Part shown: in pieces, positions 22,231 through 33,346 of the stretch | Numbering within the stretch: the first letter of the stretch is position 1 | Layout: each line of letters opens with the position of its first letter | DNA from: Plicaturopsis crispa FD-325 SS-3 | Taxonomy: Eukaryota > Basidiomycota > Agaricomycetes > Amylocorticiales > Amylocorticiaceae | Reading direction: 5' to 3' | Assembly (NCBI GenBank): GCA_000827205.1 | Contig: KN832560.1 | Span: forward strand, 1,020,743-1,084,742 | Length of the DNA: 64,000 bases | Position numbers and translations under genes: made by a program | The notes under the pieces: model-generated | Told to the model about the DNA's origin: nothing | The model's database searches: none | Seen by the model: only the letters and a program-made list of their open reading frames with translations

Positions 22231-23484
22231 TCATGCCGACAAGTATTGCTTAGCATCAACGGCTTCGATAGCCAGACCCTCCCGGCGGAGGGCTCTCAGT
22301 TGCAGACCGACCTGCGGCGAGACCTTCTGGGGGAAAAACAGTCTGACCCTCTCCAGCTCTGCGGGTTCTGACGCGCCGCTACCGCAATACGGGGCTGCAG
22401 ACTTGAACCGCGACCGGAGCATTTGGACAAGCGACAGTCCGTCTGAAGCGTGCGATATATGCAGCTTTATTGACCGCAAGTTTGGCAGCAAGAGATTCGG
22501 CGGGCGCGACCCGCCCCTTGTGAGGGACGAGATGAGTTCGCAATCTGCGCTATGTAGGCCAGCGAGGTTGAGCTTGGATAAGGAAGGGATTTCGGCGAGG
22601 CCTGCGATAAGATTTGTAAAACTTTGCGACGTGTGGCTCCACCTCACGGAGAGCTTGTCGAGAGGGCACTTCGAACGGGCAAGGAACGATGCAAAGGACG
22701 GTGGCACGTCGCGGGTCGTCCGGGAATCGACGACGAGTTCCCGTAGATTGGGGAGCGTGAGGTGTTCAACGACTGCGGTGAAAAGCACTTCATTGGACTC
22801 GTCGGACAAGAGGACCAGAGATTCGAGTGCCGAGTGTTGGATTGAGGGAACCACGCTCGCATCGAGGCTTTCGCGCTGTATGCCGCGGTCGTCGAGTACG
22901 CATTCGCGGAGACTGGGAAGGTGCTGGAAAAGGAAGGAGAAACCGTGATTGGTAGACGCCACGTAGATGCATGTTATCTGGGCCCATGGGAGCTTCACGG
23001 CCGTTGAGAGTAGACCCCCCTCGATATTCAGGTTCCGCAATGCTGGTGCGTGTTCAAAGGCGTTAGACAGAACTTGAACATGCGAGTGCGATTCGTCGCA
23101 ACCAACAAGTCGGATTTTGAGATGATGGAGGAGTGGGATGCGCCGGCGAATGGCCGAAAGTGATTTGGCACTCTCTACTGATGTTTGCAGAGTCAAACTT
23201 TGCCAACGAGGGGAGTACGCCATGAGCACTTGAAGCACAGGCTCGCTGGCCCCGCCCACGGTAAAATATTTGGCGCCAAGATGTGCGTGCAGCGTTAACG
23301 GGCAACCCCCAGTACGTGAAAGCCACAACTTTGATATTGGCAGTTTGCTTGGCTTGTCGAGATCCAAGTACAGCGCCGTCCATAGTCGTGGCGTCGCTAA
23401 TGCAACTGCTCGCCAAAGTCGACAGATGCGGCCCAGGATCATGGGCGCGAAAAAAGGTTTAGGGTGCATTGGCAAGATCCGACC

Positions 23485-24064
23485 GAGTGTGTAGTCGATT
23501 GTTAGCAGTCGCTTCCCAGTCGGTTCCCAAGAGGGAACCGAGCGAGATTATCGCCGGTGCACACTGCTATTTCCACGATGACCCCGAATACCTTACAAGA
23601 TGCCGACGGCCACGGCTATCTTCGACGCTGCCCAAGCGCGCCTCTAGCCCCGCCGTACGCTGTCTAACACGTCGCTCACGAACTTGTTTCACTATTTTTT
23701 GCAAATATTTTGTGGTAAATGTGGTTTCTAATCAATAATCACATTACTTGTACATTTTGTTTACATTTTAAGAGACAGCGGTAGCAGATGGCTACTTTTG
23801 TTTCAGCAGTGAAATGGCTGCAGTCGTCCCAAAGGTCGGGTGTCAAAAAATGGGTGTGCGCGCCACGGTCAAACCGATTCGAACGCGGCGGCGACGCGCA
23901 CGGGCGGTCAGTGCGCTGTGAGCGACGACGCGGAACGCGTCGGGGTACGTTCGGGGGCCTCCGCGCGTCATTTTGCGGCGAGGGCAGGCACGATTAACAT
24001 TTGAATTTTTAGAAGTTTACGGGATACCGCGATCTGCCGAATGCTAACAATCGACTCAACCCTC
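23485..24064. mobile_element. Non-autonomous hAT-like DNA transposon (MITE), copy 1, 580 bp
   Basis: The direct repeat gatccgacc at 23476-23484 and 24065-24073 brackets the element; it is 8-9 bp, the size expected of hAT-type insertion. The ends are inverted repeats: left gagtgtgtagtcgattgtta, right (complement) gagggttgagtcgattgtta, with 20 matches over the first 23 bases. The interior is AT-rich on one side and GC-rich on the other, with no transposase frame. Removing the element and one target copy restores the F-box frame across GGR|ILPMHP. Confidence 0.82.
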
Positions 24065-24117
24065 GATCCGACCTCCGGTAGTGAGACATTGCATGAAGAT
24101 CTCCGAAAGTAATTCGG

Positions 24118-24886
24118 AGTTCGTAGTCGATTGTTACCGTTTCGATAAGCGAGATCCGATTCGAACTTCGGTTCGCTCTTTCCGCTCTTTCACAATTTCA
24201 AAAAATGAACCGTTGACACATTTCCGGCAGTCTCCGACAGTACCCGCGGCGCGCTACCGCTGCCACCTCGATGCGCGGGGAGCGCGTTTTCCACACATTT
24301 CAAGCCCTAATGATGCTCTAAGTAATATAAATGTATCTAGGAATAAAGTCCTTCAAATACTGTTTTTTTCCCGCTCGAAACGACGTTGAACGAGAGGAAA
24401 AAGATGTGCGCCGGGCACGCTGACTAAGCAACTGCCTTATCGGGAAATATCGAGGCGGGACCATCGCGTCCTCGTTGCGCCTCGACATGGAGCGGGGGGC
24501 CTCCTTCAATGAGATTTCTAGTGAGCAACCAGACTGTGGAAAGACATATAAGTCTCTTCACTTATACCACAGCAAGAATTTTTATTTTCTGATTTTATTT
24601 CGATTTTATTTCGATTTTATTCCTTTTTCTCACTATGAGTAGTCCCGTGCAATTTCGACATACCGAGAGCTACCTCCATATCTCGGGGCCACAGAGGAGC
24701 ATACACATTAATTAACGGTCAGTAGAAAGAGCATGGCGTGCGGTTGGACGCGACTCGCGACGCGACGCGTGTACGCGTTCAGGGAAGTATTGCAACGTGG
24801 ATCGCAAATACGTTACTGAACCGCGCTGGAAGTGTGAACCCGATCGAATCGATCGAATCGGAAAGGTAACAGGGGACTCATCACTG
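24118..24886. mobile_element. Non-autonomous hAT-like DNA transposon (MITE), copy 2, 769 bp
   Basis: The direct repeat agtaattcgg at 24108-24117 and 24887-24896 flanks the element (8-10 bp, ends ambiguous by two bases). The termini are imperfect inverted repeats that share the core AGTCgattGTTACC (left) and AGTCcccTGTTACC (right, complement), followed by related gattcg-rich sequence. The left end shares AGTCGATTGTTA with copy 1, so both belong to one family. The interior has an 11-bp tandem (gattttatttc, three copies, 24591-24623) and no transposase. Removal restores PPELL|SEIFMQ in the F-box gene. Confidence 0.78.
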
Positions 24887-25236
24887 AGTAATTCGGGTGG
24901 CAGCCGACGAATGGGCGAGAAGAGAGTTTCGTGGTCCCTGAGCGACTGCGCGAGTTCGGCGCGGGGCCAGAGAAGGCGCTCAATCTCTTCGTTTAGCCTA
25001 GCGACCTGGCGGTCGATGCCCAGTAATTTGGTTTTGAGGCTTTGAATGGTTTTCCGTGCGGCCTCAGCTTCGTAGTCCGTCAGTGTGGCGTTGGTTTTGA
25101 GGTAGTCATGCACGGGAGACATGCAAGGTTCAGAAAGTGCAGTGTCAGATATATGGCTGCCACACCCGGAGCAGGACAAGATAGGTCTCGGTGCCCGTGT
25201 CATATTTCTGGAACAAGTGAGGGAAGGAGAAGCCAT

Positions 25237-26265
25237 AGTTAGTACTGAAAATCTTGGAGTAGTGCGGCAAACTAACCTGATTTTCGACGCGAGTTTGTGA
25301 ATGATGGTGAGATGAGAGGGTGTCTCGGTTGCGAATGGCGCACTGCAGAAAGTCCGATTTATGGGGAGCAAAGTCCGCATACCGTTCCGCGGACTCAGCC
25401 ACCACGGACCTGTGGCGGAAATCCCGTAGTAAACAACACCTACAAACAACGCTTTGCCTCAACGCCGCGTCCCCATCCAATCCCCATCACCGTCGTCGCC
25501 ACAAGACTTACCTGTACGCCAAAGCGCGCGACTTACGCTCGTCGCTTTGCCCGCCCTTTAGGCCGTTCTGACAATGGTTGTGTTTCCCGTATATAGATGT
25601 GCTGCAGCAGCACGAATAGATCATCCTTTCCCCACTCATCTCCGAGCTCTTCCAAACCTACTGTCCCCCCACCGAGAGCTCAACACCGTTGAACGGATAG
25701 TATGCCTGCAGATCAAGGCCACCTCCAATGCGGCCCGATCGCACATCGCGTAGGCCGCTCCGAGAAGTGTCAGAGCATCATGTACCCGACGTCGAAGACA
25801 ATGGAATGCGAGCAATAGCCTTTTCCACCGATCGAGATAAGAGGAACAATGAGCATTTGCGGGCGGCTACTGCCGATATGCTAAAGTGTCAGGTCCGCGC
25901 AAAGGTTTGCGCACCGGCGCGCGGACTGGTACGCAGACCTTCCTCCCAGTGGATCGAACGTTCTCGCGCACTGAGAGCAGCTGTCGATGTCCTGTGGTTT
26001 TCATGATAAATTTTTTTTTGAAAAAAAAAAAAAACAATGAAACGAGAGAAAATTTCTCTACACGCAAGAAAGACAGGGGTCATGAAAACCTGATGTGGAA
26101 ATCCCGACGCAGTCTGGCGCGATCTCGGCGCGCCCATTGTGCGGCGGGGATCCAGCACCCTCAGATGATATTTGAGCTGAAACTCAGTGCCTTGCTGTAT
26201 TCGGTCGTCACCCATGCCAGGCTGGCAGGTACACAAGGATCGATTTCGTCGAGATAAAGGCTCTC
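25237..26265. other. Intergenic region with A/T homopolymers and a short hairpin
   Basis: About 1 kb between the F-box gene start and the NOT4 stop; both genes run on the minus strand. It contains a T9 tract next to an A14 tract (about 26008-26035). It also has an 11-bp inverted repeat, ggttttcatga near 25995 and tcatgaaaacc near 26080, and a GC-rich palindromic patch near 25890-25930. No gene and no target-site duplication were found. Confidence 0.5.
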
Positions 26266-29200
26266 CTACACACCTACGGGCCTATAATCTTGAATCTTCT
26301 CCATGCTCTCTCTCAATTCGGCTTCTGCAAAGCCCATCGCCTCCTTCGCCACAACTAGTTTGTCCTCCAGCTCATTAGCCGTCATAGGTCGGAGAGTTGC
26401 GTCGCCAGCGTCCACGAGACCGATGTTATCGAACCGCCGCAGGGTGTTGCCGATACGGGGCATGAAGCCGTGACGGTCCCACCCACTGTCATTGAACGAC
26501 AGCACAGCACGAACAGCAGCAGTGTTGATATCGCGATGCAGTTCCTCCAGCTTTGATAGTTGCACTTCCATCCACCGCGCTCTGCGTTCCAAGGCAAGTG
26601 TCAACGCAGCAACCTCGTCTTCTTTCCCTGGCCCATCATCGCCGCCATCATCCAGAAAGTCGTCGCCTTTGAGCATGTCACGTAGCACACCGTCGAAAGA
26701 CGAGCTGTCATCCCAGGTTGTGCGTGGGAGGAGGCGTAGTAAATCGGAGATCGTCTGCGTGAGGGTTTCTAAGAGTTGTTGGAAGGAAGAGACAGCATTG
26801 TCAATGGAGCCCGAAGGCATGTTGCTCGCGAAGGAGCCGCCACCGACAGAAAGCGCGGATAATGCATGCACCAAGGGTCCATATTCGAGGGGCATCTTCG
26901 CGGCAGGGTTGATCTTATTCATGTCGAAAAAGGGGTGATGAGGAAGGTCAAGGTGCGGGTTTCGAACGTCGATATCTTCAAAAAGGTCGGTCAGAGTGAC
27001 GGGCTTGACGGGCCCGCGTTCCAAGGATTCCGCTCTGGAATTGATGCTTGACTGCGAGACACTGCCCACTTTCATGGACGACATGTGAGGGGTATCAGAC
27101 GCAGACGCAGACAGTATGGCGGAGAGCTCCTCTTGAACACCATCGTCGTCTCGGCTAGGAATACGAATTGGCTTGGTGGACGGCTTGTTTTTCTTCGGCA
27201 TCTTGGAAAGCAACGGCATTTGACCAGCAGCGTCGCCCTCGCCCGACTTTGTTTCCTTGCTTGGAACCGGTCGCGCCGCCTTATCCACTGCCTCCTTCGC
27301 CGACTTCGTTGTTGCTGTCGGCGCGGCGGTACGTTTCTTCTGCAGTGCTGCCTTCTCCTTGGCCTCCTTCTCCTTAGCCACCCTATCCTTCTCCTTCGCC
27401 GCCCTCTCCTGCTCAGCCTGCTGGGCCCTCTCACGCACCGCCCTTTCCTTATCCGCTTTGTCTTTGGCGGCCTTGCTCTTCGCTGCTGCCTCCTGCTCCG
27501 CCTTCAACAACGCAGCCTTCTCTTTCTCTGCCGCCTTCTCCGCCGCAACCTTGGCCTTTTCAGTAGCTCGGGCTGCAGCTTTGAGCTGGGCAGCCTTCTG
27601 CCTCTCCGCTGCACGTTCCGCTGCTGCGGCCTTCTTCGCAGCTTTGCGGTCCGCTTTAGCCTGGGCTTCATTATCGGGCCGTCCATCGTTGTTCGAGGCT
27701 GGCGCAGTACGCTCGCGCGTAGGGGAGGGTTCGGCGGCGGCCAATGCGGGGAAGTCGGAAGAGGTGAGCAGGGGCGATGGGGTGGGCGAGACTTCACGAA
27801 GAGAATACGTCAGCGTGAGGATGAGGACGTGATAGCCGTACCGGAACGGTCAGAAGGGGTATGGGGAGGGAGCGACACAGTTTTTAGGATCCATCGAATT
27901 TGACATGATTATCGAGAGCCGAGGGTCCAATGAGGATGACGAGACAGAGCATAGACAGACGAGAGCGAGGGACCGAACGGAAAGCATGCAATGAAAGATT
28001 GCTTTACATCAACGCCGGTAATAGATTTTCCGCACTGAGAAAGCACGGCGCTCGGTACTCTGGCCTAGGACTCCCTCCCCAAAGATGCGAAGAAAAAGAC
28101 TCACCATGTGCGGATCCATTTCCCTCTGCCACTTGCTGGTATCCTTGACTTGAGGGCGCACGCGAGATGCCAGGTGGATAGGCAAGACCCGGTGGCGGTC
28201 CATAGGCCATGGCTTGCTGGTTTAGGTACCCGGCGTCCGACGGATGCATGGGCACGTTTGACCCGTAGCCAGCAGTCATAATGGCTGGGTCGGCGAAGGG
28301 CGGGTTTTGAGCGTACTTGTACGGCTGTTCTTGACGATCTGGTCGAAGCCGAAAAGCAAACAACGAGAACAAATTGTGATGCAAGCATACAAGGCAGATA
28401 GCAAGCAGACAATCAAACAGTTAACAAAACGTTCCGATGAGTTCATGCGAGTAGAAAGTTCCTACCAGGTCCATTGCGCATCGGCGCCCGTTCTCGACTC
28501 GCATGTATCAACTCCCGCAGTTGAGCTTCACTGACGCCCGAATCAAAGGGCTGGAAACGACCAGGCTGCTGTGCGTAAGCCTGTGTGTGCTGAGGAACCG
28601 GAGAGCTCATAGCAGAGGATTGGCTCGGTGCATATCCACCATACTCCGCACGGGCCTGGCCTGGCCACTGTGGGTGAGACGAAGGAGGCTCGCCGGAATT
28701 ATAGAAGGAGGGATGGCTTTCGCTGTTGTTGTTGCTCAGAGGAGACGAGACATGCATAGGAGACGATGCCGCCGTAGAGCTTCGTCTACCTCTGGCGAAC
28801 CCGAAGCGAGAAACTTTGCGGCCTGCATCGTCATCGACGGGCGAGAATTGCGATCGCTTCGAGGCGTCATCATTCCCATCGGCGAAAGGATTAAAGGATC
28901 CAGTGTAGCTCGACCCTCCAGCTGATGACTGCCTCTCCGAAGGCGCAACAGAGGGTGAACGTATAGCCAGGGGATCATAGATGGAACGATTAGGATTATG
29001 CGGGTAGCTTAGTCCTGGCGGAGGAGGGACGAAGCTGCCCGAAGCGGACGATTGGCCCTGGGGCCTTAGACCGGGGAAGGCGTCGACAAAGTTGCCGTGG
29101 AAGGGTACGCTCGCCTCAGCCTCTGCGGCGAAATCGGGCAGCGATGCATTGGCGTCGACATCGTCGCCCGCCAGTTTTGGATCCAGGTTGAAGCTGAAGC

Positions 29201-31187
29201 CACCGAAGGAGCCGTCCCCGCCACTCAGGTTTTGCAGTGTACGGTCAAAGTCGGGGAAGGGGCTTATTTGCGTGGTGGAAGGTTCAAAGGTTATGCGACG
29301 AGACTGCACATCGTCCAGGAGTGCCCGAGCAGCTGTCGACATTTGGTACGAGGACTGGGATGCAAGCAGAGGGGTTTGCGGAGATGCAGTGTCCGGACGA
29401 TGCAGCCTATTGGGTGCAGGGAGGCCAGGGGGAGCGGGTAGGCCAGGAGGAACAGCAGGCAGGCCAGGCGGAGCGGAGGGCACAGAGGGTACAGACGATT
29501 GTGCCGACTCCGTCGACATAGGTCGAGGGGCAGGCGATGCAGGGGCCACATCCTGGGAGCCAGAGCCAGTGTCTGACTCCACTGCGACAGACGGCGTAGA
29601 CGCACGGGACGGAAGAGGCGGCTGAGACTCCTTCTCTTTTGCCTTCAGCGCCTTCACGTCTGCAGGGGTCGCTGGACGCGCGGGTAGAGATGCAGGGGTT
29701 TGGGGCCGAGATGAAGACGGTATTGAAGGTGTTTTTGGGGTGGCGGTTGATGTCGTAGCCTTGCGATCGCGGCGAGACTCGGTAGATGTTGCCGCAACAT
29801 TGCGCGGTTGTCGTGTTTGTGCCCCCCGACGGGTCGTGCGCGGTGCGACTGTTGAGGCCGAAGACGGGCTCGCCGTAGTGGTAGCGGTATGAACCGGCGC
29901 AGGTGTTGCCACAGGAGCCGGTTTGTTCGCCCAAGCAGCGGCACGAGGTAGTCCTTCGTCGCACATAAGTAACTATAGCTTCGACACACTCGATTGGAAC
30001 TCACCTTCAGCATCCTCACCCTTCTTAACGGTCCTAGAGCGGCTTTCGCTATCTTTCATAGTGTGTTTACTGCGCAGGATACCTGTCAGTGGATATACTT
30101 GGATAGAAGGGGAAGAGCATTCATACAGGGTTGTTAAATCCTCTTTCGTGAAGCAATCCTTCTCATCCCCCCACTCGTGAAGATTCATGCAACCATGATC
30201 TGTGCATGTCGTCCCGCGAAGGAAAGCCATGCAGTATTTGGTAGTACCGTAGCTGGCTCTCATGACTTCACGACCGCCACCTGGGGAAGCTGCACCATCT
30301 ACCGCTGCGATGGCACGTGCGGCGTCCTCTCGTCGATTATACGTGATATACAAGCCAACAACCGGCGCGCCGCCGCCAGAGGGCGTCCGTTTCACAAGCA
30401 GTATTTTCGTGATTTTGCCGTATTGGCCAAAGTACTCGTTCGAACGGAGGGTCGGAATAAGCTTCGTAGAATTGATTCGTCAATGCTTAATCTCGACACA
30501 ATTGCGCGACAACGCACCTCTTCTTTGGCGAATCTGGGCCCGATGCCAACAACGTAGACAACGTTTCGCTGAACAACCCGGACATTGGAAAGCTGCCGGC
30601 GACCCAGGGCTTCGAGATCCTTGCGTTCGCGCTCCCTTTGTTTCTTCTGCTGGGTCAGGCGCTTGTGACTGCACAGCGTGAGTGTCAGCAAAACGCGTCA
30701 AGATCCTCCTGTTTTCACGACATGCAACAGGAATAGAAGAATGCGCGCTACGTACTCTTCCTTGGCGATGGGCTTGAATTGCACGGCATCGTCGGTGTAG
30801 ACCCGTCGACAAGCGGGGCACCGTCCGTTCAAGTTTTCCTTGATGTGGTGCCAGCAGAACCGGCATATCTAGTAGATCGATGTCATGACAGCATCTAGAC
30901 CGACAGCGTTATTCAGGCTCACCTGATAGCCACAAATACAGGGCTTGAAGTTGAGATCGGAAATATCCATTTCTTCGAGACAGAGCGGGCACTCCGCGTC
31001 CTCCTGTGCAGTTACCAGCAAATCAGTTCTGCTATCACCCGTGCAGTACGATTGCAAGACTCACGCCCTCATCGTCACTCCAATACGCGTCTTGAACACC
31101 CGCTAAAACATGCGACTTGGATTGGGACACGGAGAAGCCAGCGTGCACGACGGGTGCTGGCAACGACGGATGGATTCTGGTCGACAT
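26266..31187 (-). CDS. NOT4: NOT4-like E3 ubiquitin ligase subunit of the CCR4-NOT complex
   Basis: A long gene that starts MSTRIHPSLPAPVVHAG. An early C4C4 RING reads CPLCLEEMDISDLNFKPCIC-GYQICRFCW...CPACRR, the diagnostic Not4 RING. An RRM follows (RNVVYVVGIGP; YFGQYGKITKILLVKR; VGLYITYNRREDAARAI), then a CCCH zinc finger (YCMAFLRGTTCTDHGCMNLH). A long Pro/Ser/Thr-rich linker leads to a charged Ala/Lys/Glu coiled coil and a helical C-terminal domain (LVHALSALSVGGGSFASNMP; SSFQQLLETLTQTISDLLRL). It ubiquitinates stalled-ribosome and CCR4-NOT substrates in the cytoplasm and nucleus. The join at about 28100 to 27810 uses a long intron (roughly 300 nt). If that is wrong, the part below 27.8 kb would be a separate gene. 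Confidence 0.82.
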
Positions 31188-31481
31188 TATATGAAAGTAA
31201 AAAGCAGAAGCTCTGTGCGGTATAACGAGAAATAGACGGCGCGACGTGCAGAGGAAAGTGGAGGACAAGATGGTGAATGGCAACGGCCAAACGCGACAAT
31301 GCGGCGGGGGACCCAAGTATTTTTTCCCACGCGCCACTTTCATTGTGCACGTTTATTTGCGTCATGCAATCTTTGCGCCATCGATTTCATCGACAAAAAA
31401 TAAAATGTTTTCTGGCTCAAGGTCCAGTGGGTATGTACAACGGAGGGGGCATATAGCCAGGGTAAGTTACATGGGAGATAG

Positions 31482-32962
31482 CTAGAACCACATCGATACC
31501 GAGAAACTAGTATCTTCGCTCCGCATTGCATGCCACCACCCGGGAGGAAATATCAACAAGTCTCCGGGGTTGAGCGTCGCGCTCATCGCTTGAGGGACTA
31601 CATCTTTCCAGAACGCAGGAAATTCGCGCCGGCTGATTTCTTCTTGGTCCGGGGTGACGAAGACGTCTACGCGGGACGTATTGGACATCGATGGCGCGAC
31701 CGTATTCGCCGCAGGATTATTTGCTGACGCGGACGATGGTGCATACGGGTACATAGACGTGGAAATTGCGGACGGTGTGAGCCATATCGTCTTTCGACCA
31801 GCCACTTGAGCTGTACAGTTCGCGTAAGGAACGGACTTGCTTTGCATAGGTAATAGGAAACGCACCGTAAGCATTGAAATAAGGATCCTATAAGCACAGT
31901 GAAACTATAAGTCGCAACACTCGCTTACTGTGAAATTAGGTACGCACGGTGTGTGCCGGTGACACCGTCCCTTTAGGCCCTAGCCAAGAATTCAAAACAA
32001 GCTGCTCCTCGTTGGCAGGCGGCGTGTAGTCGGGATATTCAGTTGTCGGTGCTGGGCAGGTATACACATAATCGGGGAGGCATATATCGTCTCGTAACTT
32101 TGGAAATTGCATGAATAGATTGTGCTGTGCCATATACAGGACGTCACTGGACGACTCAAACTCCAGCGAAGAAAGGAGCTCGTCCCATGGCATAAGCTTT
32201 TGGGTCCAGCTTTCTGCCCGGTAGTCAGATCCTACTTCGACGGGAACAACGCGTCCAGGGCCGGCTACTGTACGCAGGTATTCGAGGGAGGCCCAAGGAT
32301 GTGACGTGAGAGCCGGCCAATCGGATACATAGCCTCGCAAGATGAAAGGGTATGACCGAAGAGTACGAAATTGTTGCAGAGATGGCGGCTTGGGCAGAGA
32401 TGGTATTTCTTGGCCGGATGTCGCCAGCGGTAGAGGCGTCCCACGAATCGACATGGATGTATGCCGACCGATGGCTGGCCTTGGGGCTGATGCAAGGTAT
32501 TGACTTTGCACTCGCTGGATCACGTCAATAATAGCATCTAGGCGCCCCGGCCCTGGGGCACCAGCAATAATAATACCGCGATCCAACCGTGCGATACACT
32601 CCGTGAAGGTATCTTCGGGTGAAGGACCCGGGTGGCTCACGTCTGCGAGCGACCTGAGGAGAGAAGCGTCCGTGTACAAGCGCCTCCAGCACCAGGAATC
32701 GCAGGCTAAAGGCATCTCTGCATGAGAGACTTCGAGCAGTCGATCAAGATTCCTGCAAGCCGTGTCTCGCGATCCTTCGTCAAAAATATTCTCAGCCGCT
32801 GAGAGAAGGAGTTTCATGTTCTCCGTGCCGCACTGCGATAGGTCTACACACAAATGAGCCGTGGCACATCTGATGCAACGAAAATGCATGCTCGCCTGCG
32901 CTGATGCTCTGTTCGATCTCTTTCTTGAGCTCCTCCCAAACCTCCAACGCCCAGACCGACAT
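31482..32962 (-). CDS. JmjC-domain (KDM8/JMJD5-like) 2-oxoglutarate oxygenase
   Basis: The C-terminal JmjC domain carries SYPFILRGYVSDWPALTSHP, VLYMAQHNLFMQFPKLRDDI and the iron ligands: His-x-Asp in SPAHTDPYFNAYAQ and the distal His in PPGWWHAM. GRKTIWL fits the 2-oxoglutarate site. Domain order matches KDM8/JMJD5 (helical N-terminus plus JmjC), a protein hydroxylase or putative histone-tail enzyme. A small exon encodes DPYFNAY. The N-terminal junction SISA|DLSQCG appears to use a GC-AG intron. The start at 32962 (MSVWALEVWEELKKEI) is favoured because an in-frame ATG at 33280 would leave only 66 bases to the divergent MOT1 start and adds unconserved-looking sequence. Confidence 0.8.
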
Positions 32963-33346
32963 TATTTGACCGTTCCGGTGAAGAGAAACACCGTACCGTG
33001 GGGTAAACGCGATAGGCAGCTCAATCAAGACGTGAAAGCCAGCCGCAGCGGTACAGATGCTTGCATGTTGGCTGCACCGTCGAGGACGTCTGAAGCAAAG
33101 GGAACAACGAGCGTTTTCTGACAGAAACCGAATGACCAGATCGCGCGCCACCGAGGAGAAAAAATGGCTGTCATCAGAGAACGTGGAACTCGGCACTAAG
33201 CCCGAAAAGGGATGCCGGGTGCGATCCGAAAATGATAAATAGTCCCAGCCTCGGAAAGGCGACCGTGAGAACATCCCCATAACCCCTCGCCCTCACGCTT
33301 CATTGCGGCACGTGCCGCACGGCGTATACCTACTTCCTTTTACGGA
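32963..33346. promoter_or_regulatory. Divergent promoter region, JmjC gene and MOT1
   Basis: This 384-base interval lies between the favoured starts of the two divergent genes. It contains an open frame upstream of the JmjC start (from 33280), which may be 5' UTR or an N-terminal extension. Confidence 0.4.

Larger units (their letters stand above)
22231..25236 (-). pseudogene. F-box/LRR protein gene interrupted by two hAT-like DNA transposons
   Basis: The N-terminal part (25236 to about 24897) has a Cys motif (SCSGCGSHIS), a coiled coil (LGIDRQVARLNEEIERLLWP) and the F-box start SPIRRLPPELL. A middle piece, about 24064-24117, continues the F-box as SEIFMQCLTTGGR. The C-terminal part (about 23484 to 22231) continues ILPMHPKPFFAPMILGRICR, WRAVALATPRLW and then LRR-like repeats to the stop. 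These are the pieces of one basidiomycete F-box gene, normally an SCF ubiquitin-ligase substrate adaptor. Two insertions of 580 and 769 bp separate them, each flanked by a duplicated target. Apart from the insertions I see no stop in the host reading frame, so the disruption looks recent. Confidence 0.85.

Noticed and set aside
25880-26100. GC-rich palindromic patch, T/A homopolymers and an 11-bp inverted repeat as a further MITE or retroposed sequence
   Set aside because: No target-site duplication or longer terminal repeats were found; the homopolymers alone are not evidence.
26266-27903. Separate coiled-coil gene downstream of NOT4, and a Leu/Arg-rich frame on the opposite strand
   Set aside because: The coiled coil is preceded by SSDFPALAAAEP in phase with an acceptor that links to the upstream NOT4 exons, so one gene is preferred. 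The opposite-strand frame is a shadow of the Ala/Lys/Glu-rich codons.
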